Assembly (NCBI GenBank): GCA_947090635.1
Contig: CAMUOM010000001.1
Coordinates: 120,438 to 184,437 of the forward strand
Direction of reading: 5' to 3'
From: an uncultured Candidatus Saccharibacteria bacterium
GTDB taxonomy: Bacteria > Patescibacteriota > Saccharimonadia > Saccharimonadales > Saccharimonadaceae
DNA: 64,000 nt
A model generated the notes under the pieces. That model was not told the origin of the DNA. It made no database searches and saw only the letters and a list, made by a program, of their open reading frames with translations. This document shows, piece after piece, positions 26,064 to 35,430 of the stretch. Positions within the stretch are counted from its first letter, which is position 1. Each line of letters opens with the position of its first letter. A program made the translations under genes and the position numbers.

Positions 26064-28187
26064 TTACTCCTGTGGTATTCCTAACATTGTGAGGCTAAGC
26101 CGACCTTTGTCGTCAATCGCCACTAATTTAACGTTAACCTTATCACCTACATTCAATACTTCTGACGGGTCTTTAATTCTTCGGTCAACAATCTTACTGA
26201 CATGCAGCATGCCGTCAATTCCTGGCAAAATAGTCACAAAAGCGCCAAAATCTTTAATTGTTACCACCGTACCACGATACACATGGCCAACTTCTGGCTC
26301 TTCCGTCAAACTACGTACCCAATCCATTGCGCGCTGCATAGCTTCGCTATCGTTAGACGCAAACGTAATCAAACCGTCCTCGGCAATGTTGACATCCACA
26401 CCAGTCTCAGTCGTAATTTTATTAATTGTTTCGCCACCCTTGCCAATAACTGCACCGATTTTATCTGGATTAATCATCAGCTTCTCAATTCGTGGTGCGT
26501 ACGGCGACAAGCTCTCACGTGGTGCTGGCAAAGTAGCCAACATATTAGCAAGAATTTCTGCACGAGCTGATTTAGCGCGCATCAAAGCTTCACGCAATAT
26601 CTCAGTCGTGAGACCATGCACCTTAATATCCATCTGCAAGGCAGTAACACCCTCACTCGTACCAGTACATTTGAAGTCCATATCGCCCGCGAAGTCTTCT
26701 TGATCAGCCATGTCGGTCAAAATATAATGTTTGTCGCCATCAGTCATCAGACCCATTGCAACACCCGACACTGGTCGCTTAATCGGCACACCAGCATCCA
26801 TTAAAGCCAAACAAGATGAGCAAGTTGCCGCCATCGAAGTTGAGCCATTTTGCGACATAATCTCTGTTACTGAACGAATCGCATACGGAAATTCCTCTTC
26901 ACTCGGCAAGACTGGCAACAATGCACGCTCCGCAAGGTAACCGTGACCGATTTCCCGACGACCCGGCGTACCCATTCGCTTAATTTCACCTACCGTATAA
27001 CCTGGCGCATTGTAATGATGAATGTAACGACGCATACCATCAGTGACCTCCATGGTATCAACTAGCTGCGCAAATGATAGTGGCGCCAAGGTTACAATAT
27101 TCATCGCCTGAGTCAAACCGCGCGTAAACAGCGACGAACCGTGTACTCGTGGCAAGACAGCTACCTCTGAAGTTAGCGGACGAATCTCCGTTAAAGCACG
27201 GCCGTCTGGGCGCACTCCTTGTTCAACAATATATTTCCTGACATCTTTTTTAATCGCTGTATTAAACGCCTCGAGATATTCTGGCGCTAGCTCAGCCCAC
27301 TCGTCTTCACTGTGTTCGGCGGCAAAATGCGCTTCAAATTCATCTTTAATTGCCTTGACCTTCTCGTTGCGCTGTGGATATGGCATATGAAGATTATCAC
27401 CAAGCTTGTCGCTTAAATAGGCATCAACTTCAGCTTGGATAGCCTCATCTGGCTTCTCCAGTTCATACGGCAACTCAGCTGGTGCAACTTTTGCCTTGAG
27501 CTCTTCCTGAAGCTGCAAGGCCGGCTGGATATTCTCCTCTGCCCAAGCAAAGGCATCCACCAAAGTGTCTTCCGATACTTCCTTAGCACCTGCCTCTACC
27601 ATCATAATGCCATGCTTACCACCAGCAACAAACAAATCGAGCTTGCCAGCAGCTAGTTCATCGCGACTCATAAAGGCCTTAAATTCACCGTCTTCCGTAA
27701 GACCAATACGCAAACCAGCCACCGGACCATCAAATGGGGCACCGGTCAGCATCAAAGCCGTTGAAGCCGCCAACATCGCAATAGCATCCGGACGGAAATT
27801 CGGATCCATCGACAATACAGTCGATACCACTTGGCATTCATTTTTATACCCCTTCGGGAATAGTGGCCGAATTGGGCGGTCGATTAGGCGCCCTACCAGC
27901 ACAGCCTCATCCGATGGCTTACCTTCGCGCTTAATAAAGCGTGAGCTGCTCATTTTACCGGCCGCATAATACTTTTCCTCATAGTCGATTGACAATGGGA
28001 AGTAGTCTAAATTTTGATTTACCTCACCCACTTGGGCTAGCCCAAGCACCGTGGTATCACCATAACGTACCAGCACTGAAGCTTGCGTGCGGAAGCAAAC
28101 CTTGTTTACCTCCATCGTTAGCTCTCGCCCAAGCCAGTTAGTCGAGACCTTAATTAATTCTTTACCTGTTTGAATGACTTTAGTCAT
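26064..28187 (-). CDS. pnp: Polynucleotide phosphorylase
   Basis: PNPase degrades RNA 3' to 5' by phosphorolysis as a trimeric ring. The 707-residue product has two RNase PH domains (first with FPLSIDYEEKYYAAGK, second with EGVTALQMDIKVHGLT), then a KH domain (IGAVIGKGGETINKI) and a C-terminal S1 domain (GHVYRGTVVTIKDFGAFV). The usual rpsO-pnp order is kept. A terminator separates it from rpsO; its own -10 may be the TATAAT near 28276-28271. The start is supported by AAAGGG. Confidence 0.96.
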   Translation of the reverse strand: MTKVIQTGKELIKVSTNWLGRELTMEVNKVCFRTQASVLVRYGDTTVLGLAQVGEVNQNLDYFPLSIDYEEKYYAAGKMSSSRFIKREGKPSDEAVLVGRLIDRPIRPLFPKGYKNECQVVSTVLSMDPNFRPDAIAMLAASTALMLTGAPFDGPVAGLRIGLTEDGEFKAFMSRDELAAGKLDLFVAGGKHGIMMVEAGAKEVSEDTLVDAFAWAEENIQPALQLQEELKAKVAPAELPYELEKPDEAIQAEVDAYLSDKLGDNLHMPYPQRNEKVKAIKDEFEAHFAAEHSEDEWAELAPEYLEAFNTAIKKDVRKYIVEQGVRPDGRALTEIRPLTSEVAVLPRVHGSSLFTRGLTQAMNIVTLAPLSFAQLVDTMEVTDGMRRYIHHYNAPGYTVGEIKRMGTPGRREIGHGYLAERALLPVLPSEEEFPYAIRSVTEIMSQNGSTSMAATCSSCLALMDAGVPIKRPVSGVAMGLMTDGDKHYILTDMADQEDFAGDMDFKCTGTSEGVTALQMDIKVHGLTTEILREALMRAKSARAEILANMLATLPAPRESLSPYAPRIEKLMINPDKIGAVIGKGGETINKITTETGVDVNIAEDGLITFASNDSEAMQRAMDWVRSLTEEPEVGHVYRGTVVTIKDFGAFVTILPGIDGMLHVSKIVDRRIKDPSEVLNVGDKVNVKLVAIDDKGRLSLTMLGIPQE

Positions 28188-28306
28188 AGTTTCCCTTTCT
28201 GTGTCAGTAGCGCAAGCTGGCCAGCTAATTTAACTAAGCAGCTTTCACTGCCGACACTTTATTACACTACCATTATAACAGATAAATCGTCTTCCAAAAA
28301 CAAAAG

Positions 28307-28324
28307 ACCCCGCGGAAGCGGGGT
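28307..28324 (-). terminator. Terminator after rpsO
   Basis: ACCCCGC/GCGGGGT stem with a 4-nt loop followed on the minus strand by CTTTTGTTTTTG. It lies 18 nt after the rpsO stop. Confidence 0.85.
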
Positions 28325-28341
28325 GCTTTATGCCTGTGTAA

Positions 28342-28608
28342 TTATTTACGTAGCCCTAGAGCTTCGATTGTACTCTTATATAGAGCGTAATCATTCTTCT
28401 CTAGACCGCGCAACAACTTCTTGCGGCGACCAACTAATTGGATTAAGCCACGACGAGTCATAAAATCATGCTTATTAGCTTTCATATGCTCAGTCAAGCC
28501 ATTAATGCGCTTAGTTAGAATTGCCACCTGTGAAGCTGAAGAACCAGTGTCACCATCGTGCAACTGAGTCAACTTAATAGCAGCTAGCTTTTCCTCTTTA
28601 GTAATCAT
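28342..28608 (-). CDS. rpsO: 30S ribosomal protein S15
   Basis: S15 binds 16S rRNA at the central-domain three-way junction early in 30S assembly. The 88-residue product from ATG 28608 matches the family length of 89 and has the conserved LTQLHDGDTGSSASQVAILT and RRGLIQLVGRRKKLL segments. The longer in-frame starts (28617, 28644) would add non-conserved residues. A TGG-TAATAT box ends 7 nt before this ATG, and a 9-bp perfect palindrome lies just upstream. Confidence 0.96.
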   Translation of the reverse strand: MITKEEKLAAIKLTQLHDGDTGSSASQVAILTKRINGLTEHMKANKHDFMTRRGLIQLVGRRKKLLRGLEKNDYALYKSTIEALGLRK

Positions 28609-28622
28609 ATGTCCCATATTAC

Positions 28623-28641
28623 CATAGATTTTAAATCTATG
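28623..28641. promoter_or_regulatory. Perfect palindrome upstream of rpsO
   Basis: CATAGATTT-T-AAATCTATG, 9-bp arms around one base. It lies between the ileS stop and the putative rpsO -10 box (28616-28621), so it could be an operator or an mRNA hairpin. It has no U-tract. Confidence 0.45.
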
Positions 28642-28648
28642 CAAATAT

Positions 28649-31600
28649 TTAGTGCTTTGCCGCTTTAGCCAGACTCACCTTAAAGGCAACACCGTTAGCT
28701 TTAGCGTCGGTGCTATAGCCATCAACTGGCTGTTCGCTCCAACTAGTTGCCAAGGTTTCCTTCTGAATCGCTGCCTGCCATTCCGCAAGAGCCTGCACCA
28801 GCTCACTATCTTTAGTCGTAACATTAAGCGTAATACGGTCGTCCACGTTAAGGCCTGCGTCCTTGCGCGCCTTTTGCACAACACGAATCACCTCGCGGCT
28901 TAGTCCTTCGCGCTTCAGCTCTGGGGTTAGTTCCTTACTAATTTCCACCCAAGCCTGACGCGAATCTGGGTCGTCTATCTTAACTGGCACAGCGCAAGCA
29001 TCGCTAGTGTAATCACGCAAATCCTCAATCCAATTAATACGCTTTACGTTTAGCTCATCGCGCATAATCTGCTCATAATACAAATCCAAACGCTTGCCTG
29101 AGTAACTAGCAAAGGCTAATGGCTGACGAATCTTCACCTGAACTTCGTCTGTTGTATCATTTTTACGCATTCTTAGCGCCAAACACTGGTTAATTAGATT
29201 ACGCGTACGCGCCATATCCGCCAGCACCTTATCATCTACTGGGTTATTGTGTGGCCAATTTAGCAAATGCACAGACTCACCGCCAGTAAGCTTCTGATAT
29301 AATTCATCCGCCAAGAATGGCACAAATGGTGCCAATACCATGCTGAGCCGTACCAATACATAGTGGATTGTTTGGTAAGCCTGATTCTTATCAGTATCAT
29401 CCTCGCTCTTCCAGAAGCGACGGCGTGAACGGCGCACATACCAGTTTGAGGCATCATCAAGGAATGGCATCACCGCGCTCAACGCGTCTGGTATGTTGTA
29501 GCCATTCATAAACTCCTCAATATGAGCGCTCAATTCATGCACACGCGACACAATCCAGCGGTCAAGTGGATTCTGCAAAGCAGCTAAATCAATTTCTGGC
29601 ACCGCGCCACCGTTATACTCCCAGCCATCAACTGAAGCGTAAGTCGTAAAGAAGTCGTACATATTCCAAACCATAGCCAACTTACGCGCTACGTCCGAGA
29701 CATCCTTATCAAGCAAGGCAAAATCTTCGCCGTTTAATAGCGGTGAACTTAAAAGTAAGAAACGCAATGAATCCGCACTGTACTGATCCATCAACACGTT
29801 AGGGTCGGTGTAATTGCCAAGACTCTTACTCATCTTGCGACCGTCATTACCAGCCACAACACCAGTGGTAATGACATTCTTGTAAGCGTTTTTATGGTCA
29901 CTCTGCTGGCGCTCCTTACCGAACGCACCAATTTCCGCCAATGTAGTGTTGACTACGTGAACATAGTAGAACCACGCACGCACCTGACCAATATATTCAA
30001 CAATAAAATCGGCCGGATAATTACGCTCAAACTTGTCTTTGTTCTCAAATGGGTAGTGCAACTGCGCAAATGGCATCGAACCAGATTCAAACCAGCAATC
30101 CAACACCTTATCGATACGAGTAAACACCTCGCCATCATGCATTCCGTAGGCCTGACGCGTTTTTTCGTCCAACTTGTCAGCATAAATCTTTATCTGATCA
30201 ATCCACGGACGGTGATAATCCTTCAGACGCTTACCACTAAGCTTGTATAACTCATCATATGAGCCAACCACAATCACGGTACCTTGGTCGCCCTTCCAAA
30301 CCGGCATAGCCGATGCCCAGAAGCGGTCGCGACTTAAGTTCCAGTCTGGTGCCTGTTCGATATTCTTCATAAAACGGCCATGCTTAAGGTGAGCAGGGAA
30401 CCAATTGATATTCTCGTTCTGCTCAAACAAGACCGGCTTTGAACCTTGCACATCAAAGAACCATGATGGTATCGCGCGATACATAATACGCTGCTTTGAA
30501 CGCGGGTTAAACGGATATTCGTGCTGGATGTAACGAATCTGCCAAATTACGCCCTTCTCGGCTAAATCTTTGGCCACAAATTTATTATTTGACCAGACTT
30601 CCCGGCCCTTATAATTGGTATCCATGTAGTAGCCGTTGTCATCAATTACGTGGAAAGCTTTAATACCCAGACTCTGCGCTAATTTAAAGTCATCTTCACC
30701 ATAAGCCGGCGCAATATGCACGATGCCGGTACCCGAATCAGACGAAACGAAGTCAGCGGCATAAATCTGATGCACCTTCGGGTCATCTGGCCAAGTCGAA
30801 CCAGTGTCAAGTGGCTGATACTTCAAACCAACTAGCTTATCACCCGTGAATTCCTGTGCCACGGTATAAGCAATTGGCTGGTGCTTTTCATCTTGGAAAG
30901 TTTGTTCTAGGCAAGACTTCGCCACTACAAAATGCTCATTACCACAGTTAACCAGACAATAAGTCATCTCTGAGCTAACCGCTAGCATCAAGTTGGCTGG
31001 TAAGGTCCATGGCGTAGTAGTCCATGCTAGAATCGCCGTATCGTCTGGCAATCCTGCCTTACTAGCTTCGCCAGCACGCAATTTAAATCGCACAAAAGCA
31101 CTCGGGTCGGTTACCGTTTGATAGGCGTCGTTATCCATCGTCACCTCAGCCTTCGAAACTGGCGTGGCAAAGCGCGTATCGTACATCAATACCTTTTCGC
31201 CCTCGTAAATCTTGCCGGCCTGATAAAGCTGCTTAAATGCCCACCACACGCTCTCCATGTAATCATGGTTCATTGTGCGGTATGCACCTTTAAAATCTAC
31301 CCAACGACCAACACGGTCAATCACGCCTTCCCAAGTTTCACTATTGGCAATCATTGAATCGCGTGCTGTCTCAATATACTTCTCTAGCGTAATAGTTGGC
31401 AACGTATTCCCATCACGGTCAAGTGGTGGTTTTTGATTTGGATCAGCAATAATTTGCCGTCGGTCAGTAATACCCAACTGCTTTTCTACAAAATTCTCTG
31501 CTGGCAGACCATGACAGTCCCAGCCCCAACGACGCTCCACGCGTTTACCTTGCATTGTCCAGTAACGCGGCACAGCATCCTTAATAATCGAACTCAGCAA

Positions 31601-31774
31601 CGTACCATGGTGTGGCACACCTGTAATAAATGGTGGGCCATCATAAAATACATATGAGTTCGCCGGATCTCGTAGCTCAACGGACTTATGAAATGTGTCG
31701 TTGCGCTTCCACTGCTCAACTAGAGCCTTTTCGTATTCATGCGCGCGGCGCCGCATACCGGATTTAAATTTCAT
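28649..31774 (-). CDS. ileS: Isoleucyl-tRNA synthetase, eukaryote-like (type 2)
   Basis: Class I synthetase charging tRNA-Ile, 1041 residues, a normal length for the type 2 (eukaryote-like) form. The insert with WTTTPWTLPANLML is the editing domain (CP1) and GRKMSKSLGN is the KMSKS loop. WGWDCHGLPAE follows the first motif. The HIGH motif is altered to PHHGT (55-58 = HHGT), with Thr replacing the last His. Type 2 enzymes are known for low sensitivity to mupirocin. The ATG lies 6 nt after an extended -10 box. Confidence 0.96.
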   Translation of the reverse strand: MKFKSGMRRRAHEYEKALVEQWKRNDTFHKSVELRDPANSYVFYDGPPFITGVPHHGTLLSSIIKDAVPRYWTMQGKRVERRWGWDCHGLPAENFVEKQLGITDRRQIIADPNQKPPLDRDGNTLPTITLEKYIETARDSMIANSETWEGVIDRVGRWVDFKGAYRTMNHDYMESVWWAFKQLYQAGKIYEGEKVLMYDTRFATPVSKAEVTMDNDAYQTVTDPSAFVRFKLRAGEASKAGLPDDTAILAWTTTPWTLPANLMLAVSSEMTYCLVNCGNEHFVVAKSCLEQTFQDEKHQPIAYTVAQEFTGDKLVGLKYQPLDTGSTWPDDPKVHQIYAADFVSSDSGTGIVHIAPAYGEDDFKLAQSLGIKAFHVIDDNGYYMDTNYKGREVWSNNKFVAKDLAEKGVIWQIRYIQHEYPFNPRSKQRIMYRAIPSWFFDVQGSKPVLFEQNENINWFPAHLKHGRFMKNIEQAPDWNLSRDRFWASAMPVWKGDQGTVIVVGSYDELYKLSGKRLKDYHRPWIDQIKIYADKLDEKTRQAYGMHDGEVFTRIDKVLDCWFESGSMPFAQLHYPFENKDKFERNYPADFIVEYIGQVRAWFYYVHVVNTTLAEIGAFGKERQQSDHKNAYKNVITTGVVAGNDGRKMSKSLGNYTDPNVLMDQYSADSLRFLLLSSPLLNGEDFALLDKDVSDVARKLAMVWNMYDFFTTYASVDGWEYNGGAVPEIDLAALQNPLDRWIVSRVHELSAHIEEFMNGYNIPDALSAVMPFLDDASNWYVRRSRRRFWKSEDDTDKNQAYQTIHYVLVRLSMVLAPFVPFLADELYQKLTGGESVHLLNWPHNNPVDDKVLADMARTRNLINQCLALRMRKNDTTDEVQVKIRQPLAFASYSGKRLDLYYEQIMRDELNVKRINWIEDLRDYTSDACAVPVKIDDPDSRQAWVEISKELTPELKREGLSREVIRVVQKARKDAGLNVDDRITLNVTTKDSELVQALAEWQAAIQKETLATSWSEQPVDGYSTDAKANGVAFKVSLAKAAKH

Positions 31775-31780
31775 ACCACA

Positions 31781-31786
31781 ATTATA
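31781..31786 (-). promoter_or_regulatory. Extended -10 box of a leaderless promoter for ileS
   Basis: TGC-TATAAT on the minus strand with 6 nt before the ATG at 31774; no ribosome binding site in between. Confidence 0.7.
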
Positions 31787-31813
31787 GCACAGTGAACGCG
31801 TCGCTAAACTAAG

Positions 31814-32902
31814 TTAGCTAATTTCGCGCAACTCTTGCAGCAACTCTTTTTGTTTGCGCGATAAATGTGTTGGCGTAACAACATTGATGGTGACAATCTG
31901 CGGTCCGCGCGTCTTACCGCCACGATGTGGCACACCATGACCGGATAGCTTAAAATCAGTACCTGACTGTGTGCCAGCCGGCACTTTCATCATCAACGGA
32001 CCATCAATCGTTTCTACCTCAATCTCGCACCCCAAAGCAGCATCCGCCATCGAAACCGATTCCTCGCTCAATATCAGCTCGCCTTCACGCGTAAACTTCT
32101 TATGCGGTTTAACATGAATATCAATGTACAAATCTCCATGTGGCGCATTAAACGCCGCCTCGCCGCGACCACGTACGCAAATTGTCGAGCCTTCATCAAC
32201 GCCAGCTGGTATCTTCACTTCCAGACTATTTTTCTGACGTATTACGCCCTTACCAGCGCAAGCCGAACACGGTCGTTCCGGACGCTCGCCGCGACCATCA
32301 CAATGACTACATGGCACTGCCTGCTGCATCACGCCAATAAATGACTTGATCGTCCGCACTTCTTGGCCTGAACCGTGACAGTACTCACATTGCACCAACT
32401 TCGAGCCTGGCGCCACCGCCGTACCGTGGCAAACTGGACAATCGTCTAAAATGTTTAGCTCTATCTTCTTTTCTGCGCCAAACACAGCTTCTTCGAATGT
32501 CAACGTTATGGACGCGCTAACATCACGACCGCGATATGACTGACGTGACCGTTCGCTTCCACCAAACATTGAACCAAACAGGTCGTTTAAGTCAGTAAAA
32601 TCACCCCCACCAAAGTCAAAATGAACATTCTGCCCACTAAATCCTTGGAATGGATTGCCGCCACTAGCGCCACCATTGACGCCAGCATGACCAAACTGAT
32701 CATACCGTTGGCGCTTGGCGTCATCCTTCAATACTTCATAGGCCTCGTTTGCTTCCTTAAATTTCGCCTCCGCCTCCTTGTCACCAGGGTTGCGGTCTGG
32801 GTGATATTTAATTGCTAATTTACGAAACGCCTTTTTAATTTCATCAGCAGAGGCTGATTTGCTCACGCCTAATACATCATAATAATCTCGTTTTTCAGCC
32901 AT
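31814..32902 (-). CDS. dnaJ: Chaperone DnaJ (type I Hsp40)
   Basis: Co-chaperone that delivers substrates to DnaK and stimulates its ATPase. The 362-residue product has the J domain with HPD ([10 protein letters not shown], residues 32-34), a G/F-rich linker, four CxxCxGxG-type zinc repeats ([32 protein letters not shown]) and the C-terminal substrate domain. GGAGG lies 3 nt before the ATG, and a TATAAT at 32911-32916 lies just ahead of it. It follows dnaK with an inverted repeat in between. Confidence 0.96.
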   Translation of the reverse strand: MAEKRDYYDVLGVSKSASADEIKKAFRKLAIKYHPDRNPGDKEAEAKFKEANEAYEVLKDDAKRQRYDQFGHAGVNGGASGGNPFQGFSGQNVHFDFGGGDFTDLNDLFGSMFGGSERSRQSYRGRDVSASITLTFEEAVFGAEKKIELNILDDCPVCHGTAVAPGSKLVQCEYCHGSGQEVRTIKSFIGVMQQAVPCSHCDGRGERPERPCSACAGKGVIRQKNSLEVKIPAGVDEGSTICVRGRGEAAFNAPHGDLYIDIHVKPHKKFTREGELILSEESVSMADAALGCEIEVETIDGPLMMKVPAGTQSGTDFKLSGHGVPHRGGKTRGPQIVTINVVTPTHLSRKQKELLQELREIS

Positions 32903-32920
32903 ATGCCTCCATTATATACA

Positions 32921-32950
32921 ATTAGCACCCTAATCGACTAGGGCGCTAAT
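32921..32950. promoter_or_regulatory. 12-bp inverted repeat between dnaK and dnaJ
   Basis: Arms ATTAGCACCCTA and TAGGGCGCTAAT around a 6-nt loop; one mismatch, which is a wobble pair in one strand's RNA. It superficially resembles CIRCE (TTAGCACCC...GGGCGCTAA) but the spacer is 10 rather than 9 and the arms diverge. It has no U-tract, so it is more likely an mRNA processing or attenuation hairpin, or a decayed operator. Confidence 0.5.
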
Positions 32951-32963
32951 TGCAGTTTACTAA

Positions 32964-34835
32964 CTATTTCTTATCGACAACTTCGCCTTCTACTGGTCCG
33001 TCGTCTTTCTTATTATTCTTGCTTGCCTCTTGTGCAGCTTGCTGATACAGCTTAGCACCAACCTTCTGAATCGCTTCCGACAAAGTCTTCTGAGCCGACT
33101 CTAGTTCACTCTTATCTTCTGACTTGAGATGGCTCTCAGCTTCTTTAACAGCAGCTTCAACCGCCTTCTTGTCATCTTCAGAAATTTTGTCCTTAAATTC
33201 ATCTGGCATCTTCTTTGCCTGATAAATCGTATTCTCTAGCTGGTTACGGGCATCAATTGCTTCACGCTTTTCCTTATCTTCCGAGGCATGCGCTTCAGCT
33301 TCAGCCTGTGCTTTAGCAATATCTTCCTTTGACAGATTACCACTGTTTTGAATCGTAATCGATTGTTCCTTACCGGTACCCTTATCCTTAGCGGTGACAT
33401 TTAAAATGCCGTTGGCATCGATATTAAAGGTAACTTCAATCTGTGGAATACCACGTGGCGCTGGCGCAATACCATCCAAAATAAAGCGACCGAGCGACTT
33501 ATTATCCGCAGCAAACTCACGTTCACCCTGCAAAACATTGATTTCTACCTGAGGTTGGTTATCGGATGCAGTTGAAAAGACCTGCGACTTGCTAGTCGGA
33601 ATAGTTGAGTTACGGTCAATTAACTTAGTTGACACACCGCCCATCGTTTCGATACCAAGGCTCAATGGAGTAACATCAAGTAGTAAGACATCCTTCACGT
33701 CACCAGCAAGCACGCCACCCTGAATTGCAGCACCGTCAGCAACAACTTCGTCTGGATTTACACCAGCCATTGGCTCCTTGCCGAAGATTTCTTTGGCCTT
33801 CTCAATCACCGCTGGCATACGAGTCATGCCACCAACCAAGACAACGTGACCGAGCTCACTTGGTTTAACGCCAGCGTCATCCATTGCCTTACGGCAAGGA
33901 ATTGCCAAGCGGTCAAGCAAATCAGCACACAATTCCTCAAGTTTAGCACGCGTCAATGTAGTCTCAAAGTGCTTTGGGCCTGAGGCGTCAGCCGTAATAA
34001 ATGGTAGACTTACCTCATATTCCGTAGTAGTACTAAGTTCCTTCTTTGCCTTTTCGGCCTCGTCCTTCAAGCGTTGCATAGCAGCCTTGTCGGATGACAA
34101 GTCAATGCCAGTCTCATTCTTAAATTCATCAATAAAGTGACGAACAATCCGGTTATCGAAGTCCTCACCACCAAGGTGGGTATCGCCATTCGTAGACTTA
34201 ACTTCAAACACGCCGTCACCAAGTTCCAAGATAGATACATCAAACGTACCACCACCAAGGTCAAATACTACAATTTTTTCATCAGCATTCTTCTCTAGAC
34301 CATAGGCCAAAGCAGCAGCAGTCGGTTCGTTAACAATACGCTTCACCTCAAGGCCAGCAATTTTACCAGCATCCTTAGTTGCTTGGCGCTGCGAATCATC
34401 AAAGTAAGCTGGCACCGTAATAACGGCTTCCGTCACTGGATGACCCAAGTAACTTTCCGCATCAGCCTTGATTTTAGCTAGCACCATTGCGCTAATTTCT
34501 TCTGGGCTATATACTTTGCCGTTAATTTCAACCGCAGCGTTACCCTTGTTATTGACAATCTTATATGGCATTACGCCCAAGTCCTTCTGGACTTCCTTGT
34601 CGGTGAAGCGGCGACCCATTAAACGCTTAATAGCGTAAATAGTGTTCTCAGCATTTACTACACGCTGACGCTGTGCCACCTGACCAACTAGGCGTTCACC
34701 TTTCTTATTAATCGCTACCACCGATGGAGTAGTGCGATTACCTTCTTTATTAGCAATAATTTCTGGTTTACCAGCTAGCAAATACGCTACTGCGCTGTTA
34801 GTTGTACCAAGATCAATTCCAATTATCGTACCCAT
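32964..34835 (-). CDS. dnaK: Chaperone DnaK (Hsp70)
   Basis: Hsp70 of 623 residues. ATPase domain begins [12 protein letters not shown], has [17 protein letters not shown], the phosphate loop [14 protein letters not shown] and the adenosine motif [13 protein letters not shown]. The linker [16 protein letters not shown] leads to the substrate-binding domain, and the C-terminus is a Lys/Glu-rich lid. AAAGGAG lies before the ATG. It is expressed from its own CIRCE-controlled promoter (34896-34924), with a leader of about 55 nt containing a hairpin. Confidence 0.97.
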   Translation of the reverse strand: MGTIIGIDLGTTNSAVAYLLAGKPEIIANKEGNRTTPSVVAINKKGERLVGQVAQRQRVVNAENTIYAIKRLMGRRFTDKEVQKDLGVMPYKIVNNKGNAAVEINGKVYSPEEISAMVLAKIKADAESYLGHPVTEAVITVPAYFDDSQRQATKDAGKIAGLEVKRIVNEPTAAALAYGLEKNADEKIVVFDLGGGTFDVSILELGDGVFEVKSTNGDTHLGGEDFDNRIVRHFIDEFKNETGIDLSSDKAAMQRLKDEAEKAKKELSTTTEYEVSLPFITADASGPKHFETTLTRAKLEELCADLLDRLAIPCRKAMDDAGVKPSELGHVVLVGGMTRMPAVIEKAKEIFGKEPMAGVNPDEVVADGAAIQGGVLAGDVKDVLLLDVTPLSLGIETMGGVSTKLIDRNSTIPTSKSQVFSTASDNQPQVEINVLQGEREFAADNKSLGRFILDGIAPAPRGIPQIEVTFNIDANGILNVTAKDKGTGKEQSITIQNSGNLSKEDIAKAQAEAEAHASEDKEKREAIDARNQLENTIYQAKKMPDEFKDKISEDDKKAVEAAVKEAESHLKSEDKSELESAQKTLSEAIQKVGAKLYQQAAQEASKNNKKDDGPVEGEVVDKK

Positions 34836-34861
34836 ATGCTCCTTTCCTTAGAACAATACCC

Positions 34862-34886
34862 TGGCAGTCAGATTATCTAACTGCCA
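34862..34886. promoter_or_regulatory. Hairpin in the dnaK leader
   Basis: TGGCAGT and ACTGCCA arms continuing inward with further pairing give an 11-bp stem and a 3-nt loop. It sits between the dnaK transcription start and its ribosome binding site, so it may stabilise the leader or affect translation. Confidence 0.45.
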
Positions 34887-34895
34887 ACTATCTCT

Positions 34896-34924
34896 AGTGT
34901 AGTACGTTGGCACTCGTATGTCAA
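34896..34924 (-). promoter_or_regulatory. dnaK promoter embedded in CIRCE
   Basis: On the minus strand TTGACA (34924-34919), a 17-nt spacer and TACACT (34901-34896). The -35 box is inside the CIRCE spacer, so bound HrcA would block it. Confidence 0.8.
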
Positions 34925-34933
34925 GAGTGCCAA
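34907..34933. promoter_or_regulatory. CIRCE operator upstream of dnaK
   Basis: TTGGCACTC, a 9-nt spacer and GAGTGCCAA: both 9-bp arms are perfect and the spacing is canonical. CIRCE is the binding site of HrcA, which is encoded two genes away. Confidence 0.93.
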
Positions 34934-34953
34934 TTGTAGTAATATAGTCAACA

Positions 34954-35430
34954 CTATTTACGCGTCACGCTCACCATAGCTGGGCGTAAAACTTGTCCGT
35001 GATAGAAGTAGCCCGTGCGGAGCACCGCCTTCACCACTTCGGTATCGCCTTCCGACTCATCAAACTGAATCGCGTTATGCTGGTTGTGGTCAAATAAATC
35101 ACCTGATTTCACCATCATCGGCTCTACCCCAAGTTCTCCCAAGGACTTCAGTAGTTTAGCGCGCATCGCAGCCACACCCTTTACCCACTCATTTTCCGCT
35201 AAATCAGCCGGCACTTGTGCTGTTGCGCTATCAATAATATCAATCGTCGGCAATAATTTACTCAATATATGCTCTGCTGATCGCAATTGCGCCGCAGCGA
35301 TATCCTGCTCGGTATGCTTGCGATAATTCTCGAAATCAGCCCGTGTCCGTTGCAAATCATTGGTCAACTCGGCTATTTTTGCCGATTGCTCCGACTGCTT
35401 AGTATCATTATGCTTATCATCTTGCTTCAT
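34954..35430 (-). CDS. grpE: Nucleotide exchange factor GrpE
   Basis: GrpE releases ADP from DnaK. The 158-residue product has an acidic/polar N-terminus, a long helical region (LQRTRADFENYRKHTEQDI) and the C-terminal beta domain with AVLRTGYFYHGQVLRPAMV, the family hallmark. It overlaps the 3' end of hrcA by 14 nt and has a GGGAGG site inside the hrcA coding end, so it is translationally linked to hrcA. Confidence 0.95.
   Translation of the reverse strand: MKQDDKHNDTKQSEQSAKIAELTNDLQRTRADFENYRKHTEQDIAAAQLRSAEHILSKLLPTIDIIDSATAQVPADLAENEWVKGVAAMRAKLLKSLGELGVEPMMVKSGDLFDHNQHNAIQFDESEGDTEVVKAVLRTGYFYHGQVLRPAMVSVTRK

Noticed and set aside
26089..26703. Long antisense ORF (204 codons) inside pnp
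   Set aside because: It is a shadow of pnp codon use with no ribosome binding site and no recognisable domain.
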